This document shows positions 1-5,397 of a DNA stretch of 10,180 nt, in pieces; position 1 is the stretch's first letter; each line of letters starts with the position of its first letter. The stretch comes from an uncultured Porphyromonadaceae bacterium. GTDB taxonomy: Bacteria; Bacteroidota; Bacteroidia; Bacteroidales; Muribaculaceae. The DNA lies in the NCBI GenBank assembly GCA_937901905.1, contig CALDIF010000043.1, forward strand, positions 1 through 10,180, written 5' to 3'. Under the pieces are notes generated by a model, which was not told the DNA's origin, made no database searches, and saw only the letters and a program-made list of their open reading frames with translations. Position numbers and translations under genes: made by a program.

Positions 1-447
1 CATGCCATTCAGCGAAATTCCAATATCAACATGGAACTTACTTGTGATCCGCTGAATTATTATTTCAACATCAGTCAGAAACTTCCGTGGGAGATTAATG
101 CATCATTCTATACATTCGGTCAATTGGGGCACGCCCAAGAAAGCACCTATGCCTATACACGCTCATTCCAGCGATATGGCTTCAATGTGCAACGGTCGTT
201 CCTTAGTGAAGACCGATTAACCATTAGACTTACAGCTAATGCACCGTTCAATAAAAATATGCACTATCGGACACGAACTGTGCAAGGCGACATTCTCGGT
301 TATGGCGACAACATTAACGCTCAAAATGGGCGGCAGTTTCAAATTTCTGTCAGTTTCCGTTTCGGCAAGTTAAAGTCACGTGTAAAGAAAACCGAAACAA
401 CCATTGAAAACAATGATGTGGTTGGCGGAATTAACAGAGGAAACTAA
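1..447 (+). CDS. Outer-membrane beta-barrel protein, C-terminal part (5' end outside window)
   Basis: The frame is open from base 1 and ends at TAA 445-447, giving 148 visible residues; an internal ATG at 31 is not taken as the start because the frame continues upstream of it. The protein alternates polar and aromatic/hydrophobic residues as membrane beta-strands do (NYYFNISQKL, INASFYTFGQ, QFQISVSFRFG). It ends with the tail SFRFGKLKSRVKKTE...NNDVVGG, which I recognise from the C-termini of Bacteroidales outer-membrane beta-barrel proteins related to TonB-dependent receptors. The likely location is the outer membrane; the ligand cannot be inferred because the N-terminal carboxypeptidase-like and plug regions are missing. 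It is visibly more A+T-rich than the phage genes that follow and is closed by its own terminator, so it is probably a host chromosomal gene rather than part of the phage. Confidence 0.85.
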   Translation, partial: HAIQRNSNINMELTCDPLNYYFNISQKLPWEINASFYTFGQLGHAQESTYAYTRSFQRYGFNVQRSFLSEDRLTIRLTANAPFNKNMHYRTRTVQGDILGYGDNINAQNGRQFQISVSFRFGKLKSRVKKTETTIENNDVVGGINRGN

Positions 448-470
448 ACACATCATATTACAACCATAAG

Positions 471-498
471 CGCATCTCTTCAGGGAGGTGCGTTTTTT
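471..498 (+). terminator. Rho-independent terminator after the outer-membrane gene
   Basis: An 8-base-pair stem (471-478 CGCATCTC with 485-492 GAGGTGCG, one T-G wobble) closes a 6-base loop and is followed directly by six T (493-498). It begins 23 bases after the stop codon of the barrel gene and ends just before the promoter of the lysis operon, so it should insulate the two transcription units. Confidence 0.8.
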
Positions 499-504
499 AT
501 GTCT

Positions 505-535
505 TTTGCTGATTGGTTCTTTTGAGTGAACTTTG
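505..535 (+). promoter_or_regulatory. Candidate Bacteroidetes-type promoter for the lysis operon
   Basis: TTTG at 505-508, a 19-base gap, then GAACTTTG at 528-535. This fits the Bacteroides primary-sigma consensus TTTG-N19-21-TAnnTTTG except that the first T of the -7 box is G. The context CTTTGCACC after the box is also usual for such promoters. Transcription would begin around 540-545, about 30 bases upstream of the holin ATG. Confidence 0.55.
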
Positions 536-574
536 CACCAAAATCACTAATCTCAAATCACTCAACAAAATTCT

Positions 575-1066
575 ATGGATTTTTTAGTAGAAACCCTCAA
601 AAACGCCTCACTGCACATTCATGCCGTGTGGCTCGCCATCGCATACATTGCCGTGATACTGGCAATGGCCGTCGATTTCGTCGCCGGACTGCGTAAGGCG
701 AAAGAAGCAGGGCAGGTCACAACGAGCCGGGCATTGAAAATGACCACGGAGAAAGCAACGAAGTATTTCCTGCCGATGCTCTGTTTATCGTGCATCGACG
801 TGCTGACTTCCGTCGTGTTGCCCGCACCGTTCTTCACGATGCTCATGGGCGCGTTCAACATCTTCTGCGAATGGAAGTCGGTGCTTGAAAGCACCCACGA
901 CAAGCAGGAACTGCGCGAGGCTGCCAACACCTTCAACGTCATTGTCAAGAACAAGGACGACATCGCAGCCATCGTCACACAGGCTATGGAAATGATGGCA
1001 AAAAAGCAGGAAATCGAGAGTAAACGACCAGTTATTAACTTTTCAGAAACAGACGAACAGCCATGA
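575..1066 (+). CDS. Phage holin (toxin-secretion/phage-lysis holin type)
   Basis: This 163-residue protein has three hydrophobic segments, at about residues 17-39, 64-82 and 85-98. Between the first two lies a basic loop, with the pattern VDFVAGLRKAKEAG then TTSRALKMTTEKATKY; this D..xGL.kA...tS layout matches the family of phage holins found next to endolysins. The C-terminal third is charged and helical (about 105-155), probably cytoplasmic. A holin makes timed lesions in the inner membrane, which suits the downstream amidase because that enzyme has no signal peptide. It is the first gene of the operon, 40 bases after a candidate promoter. Its stop overlaps the next start by four bases (ATGA at 1063). 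Assignment by membrane topology and context is good; exact subfamily is less certain. Confidence 0.82.
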   Translation: MDFLVETLKNASLHIHAVWLAIAYIAVILAMAVDFVAGLRKAKEAGQVTTSRALKMTTEKATKYFLPMLCLSCIDVLTSVVLPAPFFTMLMGAFNIFCEWKSVLESTHDKQELREAANTFNVIVKNKDDIAAIVTQAMEMMAKKQEIESKRPVINFSETDEQP

Positions 1067-1677
1067 GCAAGAAACAATTCATGAATATCGTGCCGCAGGA
1101 AGTCGTTGCCGGCGGCGAGCGACAGCTGCGCTACAAGGGCAGCGATGGCAAGTTTCACGATGTCGCCTCGGGCAACGGCGGCGGCACCGTGCTTTCGGTC
1201 GAGGAAGTGGAACGCGTTGAGTATTTCACAAACGGCAACATCTCAAGCGACATTCCGACCAATTACTTCATGATGCGCTTCGGCGCATCGAGAATCAAGA
1301 AGTTCGAGTGTGCCTCGATGCGCTACATTTCGTCCTCGATAAACAAGCTTTATCTCGACAACGGCGTGCTCGGTTGCAGTCCGTTCTACTACGACCTGAC
1401 CAATACCGCCGTCAATTTCTACGACCGCAGCCATATTCTCATTGAGGAAATCGACCGCAACACGTTCAACACCGACATGGCCGCCGCCAAAGAGTTTATG
1501 GAGCGCACCGTCAACGGGCGGATTGACAGCGTAACGCCGTACAATCTCTACTACTTGATGATGAAAAGTTCATTTATCATCACCCAAAGCAAGGTTACTT
1601 TCGTTGAGCAGCACCTTATCGGCACCGACAAGGACGGCACGCGGCATGATTACGGCATTATTCACCCAAATTTCTAA
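1063..1677 (+). CDS. Phage protein of unknown function with NI.PQEV / RYKGSDGK N-terminal module
   Basis: I do not recognise a family for this 204-residue protein. It begins at the ATGA overlap with the holin. Residues 8-36 carry the pattern NI.PQEV...G....RYKGSDGK.H..AS, followed by a glycine-rich hinge (37-41). The same module opens the next gene. The rest (about 45-204) is soluble, has no membrane segment and is rich in Tyr, Phe and Asn (YFTNGNISSD, SPFYYDLTN, TPYNLYYLMM), with mixed strand and helix character. A short conserved head joined by a Gly hinge to an unrelated body resembles phage appendage or decoration proteins that dock on a common virion partner, but the position between holin and endolysin would also allow a lysis accessory. 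Both roles are inference only. Confidence 0.8.
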   Translation: MSKKQFMNIVPQEVVAGGERQLRYKGSDGKFHDVASGNGGGTVLSVEEVERVEYFTNGNISSDIPTNYFMMRFGASRIKKFECASMRYISSSINKLYLDNGVLGCSPFYYDLTNTAVNFYDRSHILIEEIDRNTFNTDMAAAKEFMERTVNGRIDSVTPYNLYYLMMKSSFIITQSKVTFVEQHLIGTDKDGTRHDYGIIHPNF

Positions 1678-1689
1678 ACAGTTATCACT

Positions 1690-2175
1690 ATGAAAAAGAG
1701 AGTATTAAACATCAGACCGCAGGAAGTGACGACCGACGGGCGTACTTCCGTGCGCTACAAGGGCAGCGACGGCAAAATGCACTCGCTCGCCTCATCAATG
1801 AACGGGAACGGCGCGGGTGAACCTGCCGCCGGTCCCGCCACCGCTCAATCGTATGCCGTGGCAGACAATCCCAATGCTTTTGAGATTGTCCCTACCGGCG
1901 TGTACCTGATGGGCACGGCGACCTACAAGGCTGTCACCTGTGACGAGAGCCGAACCGAGATTGCGGTCAGCGACTTTGTCGCCTTGCTGTTGGCGAACCC
2001 CAACACCACTGTAATATCGAAGTCCAAGCCGTCAGAAGACGACAACGACTCCGTTGACATCCTTCGCCTCGCCACCATCTCAAACGACAGGCAGACGCTG
2101 ACGCTCATCGGCGAGAACCGCATAGCAAGTGTGTTCGGCGAAAGCGACAAAATCCTGATGCAACCAAATTCGTAA
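1690..2175 (+). CDS. Phage protein of unknown function, paralogous N-terminus to the preceding gene
   Basis: This 161-residue protein starts 12 bases after the previous stop. Residues 7-35 repeat the module of its neighbour (NI.PQEV...G....RYKGSDGK.H.LAS), followed by a Gly/Ala/Pro linker (about 36-52). The DNA shares a 19-base identical stretch (1127-1145 and 1751-1769). The remainder is unrelated to the neighbour: about 60-161 looks like a small alpha/beta or beta domain (FEIVPTGVYLMG, TEIAVSDFVALLLA, TTVISKSKPSEDD, LTLIGENRIASVFG). It has no signal peptide, membrane segment or catalytic motif that I can see. The match points to duplication of the head with exchange of the body, as in modular phage appendage proteins. 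Function unknown. Confidence 0.77.
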   Translation: MKKRVLNIRPQEVTTDGRTSVRYKGSDGKMHSLASSMNGNGAGEPAAGPATAQSYAVADNPNAFEIVPTGVYLMGTATYKAVTCDESRTEIAVSDFVALLLANPNTTVISKSKPSEDDNDSVDILRLATISNDRQTLTLIGENRIASVFGESDKILMQPNS

Positions 2176-2187
2176 CCCGTTTCAGTT

Positions 2188-2808
2188 ATGCAAACCACAA
2201 CCGCAAAGAAAATCGTCATCCTCGGCACGGCGCACGGCTCAAACGTGCCGGGGAAATGCTCGCCCGACAGGAAGTTCCGCGAGTACAAGTTCAGCCGTGA
2301 AGTAATCGCAATGCTCAAACCGCGCCTCGAAGCCTCCGGCTTCACGGTCTTTGTCGATATGCCGGGCGACGAGGTGCCGCGCCCTGCCAACACCGAACTT
2401 TCGCTGCGCTGCAAATTCGTGAACGGAATTTGCGCCAAGTTCGGCAAGGAGAACTGCGTCTATGTGAGTATTCACGTCAACGCCGCAGGGTCAGACGGTA
2501 AATGGCACGACGCACGCGGCTTCGCCGTCTATGTGGCACGCTCTTGCTCCGCTGCGAGCAAACGCCTCGCCAAGACTTTTTGCGACCTCGCAATCAGTCG
2601 TGGCTTGCGCGGCAACCGCTCCGTGCCGAGTGAGCACTACTGGCAAGCCAATTTCTATGTGCTGCGCAACACGGCTTGCCCGGCGATTTTAACTGAGAAC
2701 CTGTTCCAGGACAACCGCGACGATGTGGAGTTTCTTTCCTCGCAAGCGGGGAAAGAGGCTGTCGCCACACTCCACCTCGACGCTATCAAACAGCATTTCG
2801 CCAAATGA
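2188..2808 (+). CDS. N-acetylmuramoyl-L-alanine amidase (Amidase_3 type), phage endolysin
   Basis: This 206-residue enzyme would cut the bond between N-acetylmuramic acid and L-alanine of the peptide stem in peptidoglycan. It consists of a single catalytic domain: strand IVILGTAHGS with first zinc ligand His16; Glu32 in the REYKFSREV helix as second ligand; His96 in VYVSIHVNA as third; and catalytic Glu170 in PAILTENLFQDN. Spacing and order match zinc amidases of the AmiC/CwlV family. There is no signal peptide and no separate wall-binding domain, so export depends on the holin encoded upstream. It starts 12 bases after the preceding gene and its TGA overlaps the ATG of the spanin-like gene (ATGA at 2805). 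The usual DPGHGG opening is replaced by GTAHGS, a variation but with the histidine kept. Confidence 0.92.
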   Translation: MQTTTAKKIVILGTAHGSNVPGKCSPDRKFREYKFSREVIAMLKPRLEASGFTVFVDMPGDEVPRPANTELSLRCKFVNGICAKFGKENCVYVSIHVNAAGSDGKWHDARGFAVYVARSCSAASKRLAKTFCDLAISRGLRGNRSVPSEHYWQANFYVLRNTACPAILTENLFQDNRDDVEFLSSQAGKEAVATLHLDAIKQHFAK

Positions 2809-3374
2809 AAAAGTCGCTCATGCTCGCTGCAACCACGGCAATGCTTGCTGTGGTATTGCTCGCTTCGTGCCGAAGCCAAAAGACCGCCACGGCTACCACC
2901 AAAGAGGTTGTCGAAGTCGAGGCGGCCGGCTCAGTCACCACTTCAACCGCAGAGCGGTTTCAGTGGTTGAGCCGCTTATCCCTCGACATCGACAGTTTCG
3001 AGGTCATCATGCCCACTGCCGACCACGTTCCTGATTACAGGAATGTGGCGGCTGACACGGCGAATGGTCAATACAAAGGTCTATACACCATAAACAATAC
3101 ACCATACACAACGAGCGAAGCTCGTATTATCTTGCGTGGCAAACACGCGTCCATTGGCAAAGCCGACATCGTTCAGCGCAACGCTGCGCGTTGCACTGAA
3201 CAGGTTGACACACTGTCGGCTCACCGCTCAATCGACAAGGCAGACCATTACGCGCGTGACAACGTGGGCATCGCGAAGCCCCCTGATATGACGTGGTGGC
3301 CGTGGATGCTGCTCGCAGGGCTGCTCGTAGGCTTTTGGCTTATCATCTGGCTCAATAATCACCGCAAGCGGTGA
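2805..3374 (+). CDS. Lipoprotein with C-terminal membrane anchor: probable unimolecular spanin
   Basis: This 189-residue protein has a lipoprotein signal peptide (KKSLMLAATTAMLAVVLLASC) with lipobox LLASC, so Cys22 would be acylated. A periplasmic segment of about 135 residues follows, and a strong membrane helix lies near the C-terminus (about residues 163-183, WWPWMLLAGLLVGFWLIIWL) with a basic cytoplasmic tail NNHRKR. One chain anchored in the outer membrane by lipid and in the inner membrane by a helix is the layout of u-spanins such as T1 gp11, which fuse the two membranes at the end of lysis. The position right after holin and amidase, with a 4-base overlap, supports this. The periplasmic part shows no clear coiled coil and I see no sequence motif specific to known spanins, so the call rests on topology and context. 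Confidence 0.7.
   Translation: MKKSLMLAATTAMLAVVLLASCRSQKTATATTKEVVEVEAAGSVTTSTAERFQWLSRLSLDIDSFEVIMPTADHVPDYRNVAADTANGQYKGLYTINNTPYTTSEARIILRGKHASIGKADIVQRNAARCTEQVDTLSAHRSIDKADHYARDNVGIAKPPDMTWWPWMLLAGLLVGFWLIIWLNNHRKR
3359..3374. repeat. Small inverted repeat containing the spanin stop codon
   Basis: TCACCGC (3359-3365) and GCGGTGA (3368-3374) are perfect complements around two bases. The TGA stop is the end of the right arm. No T-run follows, so it is not a classical terminator. It is the first of the series of hairpins that fills the next 2 kb. Confidence 0.5.
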
Positions 3375-3387
3375 GAGTAAAGATTAA

Positions 3388-3450
3388 AGATGAGCGATTA
3401 GTGAGGCTAACGCCGTGAAGACAAGTTCACTAATCCCTAATCACTCATCT
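3388..3450. repeat. Interrupted inverted repeat after the lysis operon
   Basis: AGATGAG (3388-3394) plus GATTAGTGA (3396-3404) pair with TCACTAATC (3427-3435) plus CTCATCT (3444-3450), with 1 and 8 unpaired bases on the two sides. Short AATCACT-like direct repeats are embedded, and a similar run lies at 545-563 ahead of the holin. Confidence 0.6.
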
Positions 3451-3456
3451 CTCATC

Positions 3457-3473
3457 TTCGGCTTAAAGCCGAA
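3457..3473. repeat. Hairpin TTCGGCTT/AAGCCGAA
   Basis: Eight complementary bases on each side of a single A (in RNA, a 6-pair stem with a 5-base loop). It is followed by TAAAATAAGGTTT, which is too weak a U-tract to call a terminator. Confidence 0.6.
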
Positions 3474-3536
3474 TAAAATAAGGTTTATGTTAATGGCAAG
3501 GCTTCGCTGTGACAGCGCGGTCTTTACTTTTCATCA

Positions 3537-3557
3537 TCAGCGGAACAAGTCCGCTGA
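3537..3557. repeat. Hairpin TCAGCGGA/TCCGCTGA
   Basis: A perfect 8-base-pair stem around the 5-base loop ACAAG. A second perfect stem, CTTTGTC/GACAAAG with a 3-base loop, follows at 3584-3600. Confidence 0.65.
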
Positions 3558-3775
3558 AAACCCCACACTCCCGCCCTTTGCTTCTTTGTCGGTGACAAAG
3601 CCATAGAAACGCCCTTGCCGGGCACGCAGGGTACGGACTACGCTCCCTCCAAGCGGAGTTCGGCACTCTCGCAGTGAAATAAGAGCAGAGCCAAGCTCGC
3701 TTGAGCTATGCCTTATGAGCAAGAGTCGGGCGTAGCCACCGGTCCGTCGGCAGTATATGGTGCTTGACGCTCGGC

Positions 3776-3797
3776 GGTCTCGGCTTGCGCTGAGACC
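3776..3797. repeat. Hairpin GGTCTC/GAGACC
   Basis: A 6-base-pair outer stem (3776-3781 with 3792-3797) around a 10-base interior that can add an internal GC/GC pairing. Confidence 0.55.
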
Positions 3798-3861
3798 ACC
3801 TCACTATGTCCCGATTTCACCTCTTGACTTCAACACTACGAACTTCATTCGCTAACAGGAC

Positions 3862-3892
3862 GCAAGGCACAACAGGCTGACCCTGTGCTTGC
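3862..3892. repeat. Hairpin competing with the adjacent 17-bp stem
   Basis: GCAAGGCAC (3862-3870) pairs with GTGCTTGC (3885-3892) with one bulged G. The right arm shares 3887-3892 with the left arm of the 3887-3930 hairpin, so the two stems cannot form together. A small ACAGG/CCTGT stem (3872-3876 with 3882-3886) is a third alternative. Confidence 0.5.
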
Positions 3893-3930
3893 AGGGACAC
3901 CCCTCGCAGGTTCGGGGTGTCCTTGCAAGC
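3887..3930. repeat. 17-base-pair hairpin, the strongest in the region
   Basis: The left arm 3887-3903 (GCTTGCAGGGACACCCC) and right arm 3914-3930 (GGGGTGTCCTTGCAAGC) pair along their full length with one G-T position, which is a G-U wobble in a plus-strand RNA. The loop is ten bases (3904-3913). The stem is too long and regular to be chance, and the wobble is what selection on RNA pairing would tolerate. Confidence 0.8.
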
Positions 3931-3942
3931 GGTCGCCTTTAC

Positions 3943-3980
3943 ACGCAAGCCAACCTCCGCTGCGCTTCGGTTGTTTGCGT
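3943..3980. repeat. Two-step hairpin ACGCAA..CAACC/GGTTG..TTGCGT
   Basis: ACGCAA (3943-3948) pairs with TTGCGT (3975-3980) and CAACC (3951-3955) with GGTTG (3969-3973), separated by a small internal loop; the 13-base apical loop is TCCGCTGCGCTTC. Confidence 0.65.
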
Positions 3981-4177
3981 TATGTGCTTCGCGCCTTACC
4001 GCTCATCAATCGTGGCGCAGGTTGGACTGTTCTGCACTCCGTTACGCTGCTGAAAGTGTCCGGCATGGCAGTCTGTCCGCGCCGACACCCCACGGCTGCG
4101 GCTCGCTTCCGATGTTCGAGTATATTGGGGTATGCGCTGCGCTCCAATCCTAATTCGACATCTTACGCAAGCCCAAG

Positions 4178-4199
4178 CCTTTTGCGCACACGCAAAGGG
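4178..4199. repeat. Hairpin CCTTTTGCG/CGCAAAGGG
   Basis: A 9-base-pair stem with one T-G wobble around the 4-base loop CACA. Confidence 0.65.
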
Positions 4200-4258
4200 G
4201 TATCGCCGCTGACTGCTATTGACACACTCATTCGCGCCACTTCGTTTGCCCCGTCCAA

Positions 4259-4324
4259 GTGGCTCGCAGTTCCTGCCTTATCGCTGACAATCCGCCCTGC
4301 GGTCGGTTGTCAGCGATGAGCCAC
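4259..4324. repeat. Nested hairpin GTGGCTC..TCGCTGACAA/TTGTCAGCGA..GAGCCAC
   Basis: The inner stem is ten perfect base pairs (4281-4290 with 4307-4316) and its 16-base loop can pair further (CCGC/GCGG). The outer stem is seven perfect base pairs (4259-4265 with 4318-4324), with 15 unpaired bases on the left and one on the right. This is one of the two best structural signals of the region. Confidence 0.75.
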
Positions 4325-4350
4325 ACGCGCTACGATTGGTTCTACGTTGC

Positions 4351-4367
4351 GCCCAACACGGTTGGGC
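4351..4367. repeat. Hairpin GCCCAAC/GTTGGGC
   Basis: A perfect 7-base-pair stem with 3-base loop ACG. It directly abuts the right arm of the 12-base long-range repeat. Confidence 0.65.
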
Positions 4368-4397
4368 AAGTCAAGAGGTAGGACATTCGCACCACAC

Positions 4398-4477
4398 TGC
4401 CGCCGCCCTGCGGCACGTTTCACTCTCGCTCCGCTCTACGGTCGCTGCCCGTACCCACTCGTTGCCCTGCAAGGGCA
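4398..4477. repeat. Pair of short GC-rich hairpins
   Basis: TGCCGC/GCGGCA (4398-4403 with 4410-4415, 6-base loop) and TGCCCT/AGGGCA (4463-4468 with 4472-4477, 3-base loop). A copy of the CACTCTCGC repeat (4421-4429) lies between them. Confidence 0.5.
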
Positions 4478-4646
4478 GAGGGGGGTAAACACATTGTCCA
4501 AAGACCCCAGCCCCAAGCCCCGATGTTGATGTGCCGTTCCGCTACGGCTGCGTCCGTCGCGCTCAATCAGTGCGAGAAAGTGTATCACCTGCGGTTCTCG
4601 GCTCGCTATTGACGGCGTTTGCCCGAGCGCATACGCTTTCTCCGTT

Positions 4647-4691
4647 GCAAGTCGGGTGTCGGCTTGCTGCGCCGCGCTGACACCCGATTGC
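4647..4691. repeat. Hairpin GCAA-TCGGGTGTC/GACACCCGA-TTGC
   Basis: Nine perfect pairs (4652-4660 with 4679-4687) extended by GCAA/TTGC across a bulged G at 4651. The 18-base loop is GC-rich and itself partly palindromic. GGGTGTC/GACACCC recalls the stem at 3887-3930. Confidence 0.7.
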
Positions 4692-4860
4692 GGCCACTGC
4701 AAAAGCCAATGCTCAACAAGTCGTCGGGCAACGCCTATGGCTCTCCGGCACACACTCTCGCACTTCAATCGCTTGCTACCTTACCTACGCTCCACCGCAC
4801 ATCGACATCGCCTAATCACGAAATTAAGGCACAAGCAAGTTGAGCCACAATTTCGTTGAC

Positions 4861-4882
4861 GATTTTCGGCTCGCTGAAAATC
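4861..4882. repeat. Hairpin GATTTTC/GAAAATC
   Basis: A perfect 7-base-pair stem around an 8-base loop (GGCTCGCT). Confidence 0.55.
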
Positions 4883-4915
4883 TCAAAAAAGCGGAAGCCA
4901 AAGTGTGCCGCTGAA

Positions 4916-4977
4916 ATGTCGTGCAAGTCGAATCCAATGTCAAGCTTGCTTGAACATTGGTGAGGCGCAGCCGACAT
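4916..4977. repeat. Nested hairpin ATGTCG..CCAATG-TCAAG/CTTGA-A-CATTGG..CGACAT
   Basis: The inner arms pair CCAATG (4934-4939) with CATTGG (4955-4960) and TCAAG (4940-4944) with CTTGA (4949-4953), with one bulged A and a 4-base loop. An outer stem ATGTCG (4916-4921) with CGACAT (4972-4977) encloses them. Confidence 0.65.
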
Positions 4978-4988
4978 TGCACTTGTGA

Positions 4989-5009
4989 AACCGAAAGTGC
5001 CTTTCGGTT
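4989..5009. repeat. Hairpin AACCGAAAG/CTTTCGGTT
   Basis: A perfect 9-base-pair stem with 3-base loop TGC. No T-run follows in either direction. Confidence 0.7.
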
Positions 5010-5123
5010 CATCGTCACACATTGGTAATTTTACCGCCCAATGCCTTGCACATTCCGCTCGGCTCAAAAGCGAGTTTCGCAGACGAACAAAGAGGGCGGT
5101 CGGGGGGTCTTTGCAGACGGCAT

Positions 5124-5177
5124 CGGGGCAAAGCCCCGTACCCCACAAAAGGCTGTTTTACAGCCTTTTGACTTTTT
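5124..5177 (+). terminator. Tandem hairpins with a probable terminator
   Basis: CGGGGC/GCCCCG (5124-5129 with 5133-5138, loop AAA) is followed by AAAAGGCTG/CAGCCTTTT (5147-5155 with 5161-5169, loop TTTTA) and then GACTTTTT. The second hairpin has the A-tract, stem and T-tract of an intrinsic terminator and would end plus-strand transcripts leaving the 2-kb region. Because the stem itself ends in A4/T4 it could also act weakly on the minus strand. Confidence 0.5.
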
Positions 5178-5184
5178 CAACTCT

Positions 5185-5296
5185 GGAAATTCGGTCAAAA
5201 AGTGAAAAACCGCTCCGAAATTTCTACGGCTAACACGCTGATATGGGTGTTTTTACGCACGTCGAAATTTCGCACAATCTTGCACACTTTCGCACA
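5185..5296. promoter_or_regulatory. Repeat cluster upstream of the tape-measure gene, possible protein-binding sites
   Basis: Three related sites occur: GGAAATTCGG (5185-5194), CCGAAATTTC (5215-5224) and the perfect palindrome CGAAATTTCG (5263-5272). Overlapping the last is a run of GCACA at 5272, 5282 and 5292, exactly ten bases apart, with TTTCGCACA twice (5268 and 5288). Repeats on one helical face upstream of a promoter are typical of cooperative regulator binding, but no regulator is encoded in the window. Confidence 0.4.
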
Positions 5297-5356
5297 CGGC
5301 TCTACCGATGTCGTTCCCCTGCAAAATCCGCTCGCCAAAGGCGAGGCTTCGGTGTC

Positions 5357-5397
5357 TTTTATCGGCTTATATTACAAAGGTAATTTTGTGCCGATAA
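5357..5397 (+). promoter_or_regulatory. Candidate promoter inside an inverted repeat, for the tape-measure gene
   Basis: TAATTTTG (5381-5388) matches the Bacteroides -7 box TAnnTTTG exactly; TTTT at 5357-5360 sits 20 bases upstream where TTTG is expected. Perfect 8-base arms TTATCGGC (5359-5366) and GCCGATAA (5390-5397) flank the -7 box. The arms could be an operator, or a hairpin at the start of the transcript. The gene's ATG is at 5419, about 25 bases after the likely start of transcription. Confidence 0.5.

Larger units (their letters stand above)
3819..4379. repeat. Long-range 12-base inverted repeat enclosing several hairpins
   Basis: ACCTCTTGACTT (3819-3830) is the exact reverse complement of AAGTCAAGAGGT (4368-4379). 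If paired in RNA it would close a domain of about 540 bases that includes the hairpins at 3887-3930, 3943-3980, 4178-4199, 4259-4324 and 4351-4367. One such match by chance in 2 kb is uncommon but not excluded. Confidence 0.5.

Noticed and set aside
619..1158. Minus-strand open frame of 179 codons opposite the holin
   Set aside because: Its hydrophobicity mirrors the holin's, and the holin is supported by topology, operon position and an ATGA overlap.
2723..3034. Plus-strand open frame of 103 codons overlapping the amidase and spanin genes
   Set aside because: Nested spanin pairs (Rz/Rz1) do use overlapping frames, but this frame has no signal peptide, lipobox or membrane helix and is Arg/His-rich, so it looks like a shadow.
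3885..4319. Open frame of 144 codons in the non-coding region
   Set aside because: The translation is low-complexity (Arg, Ser, Pro, Leu, Cys rich) with no domain, and it crosses the strongest hairpins, which explain the sequence better.
4436..5148. Two minus-strand open frames of 110 codons each (4436-4768 and 4816-5148)
   Set aside because: No recognisable motif, no promoter, and composition follows the hairpin structure. They are worth revisiting only if the minus strand proves to be transcribed.
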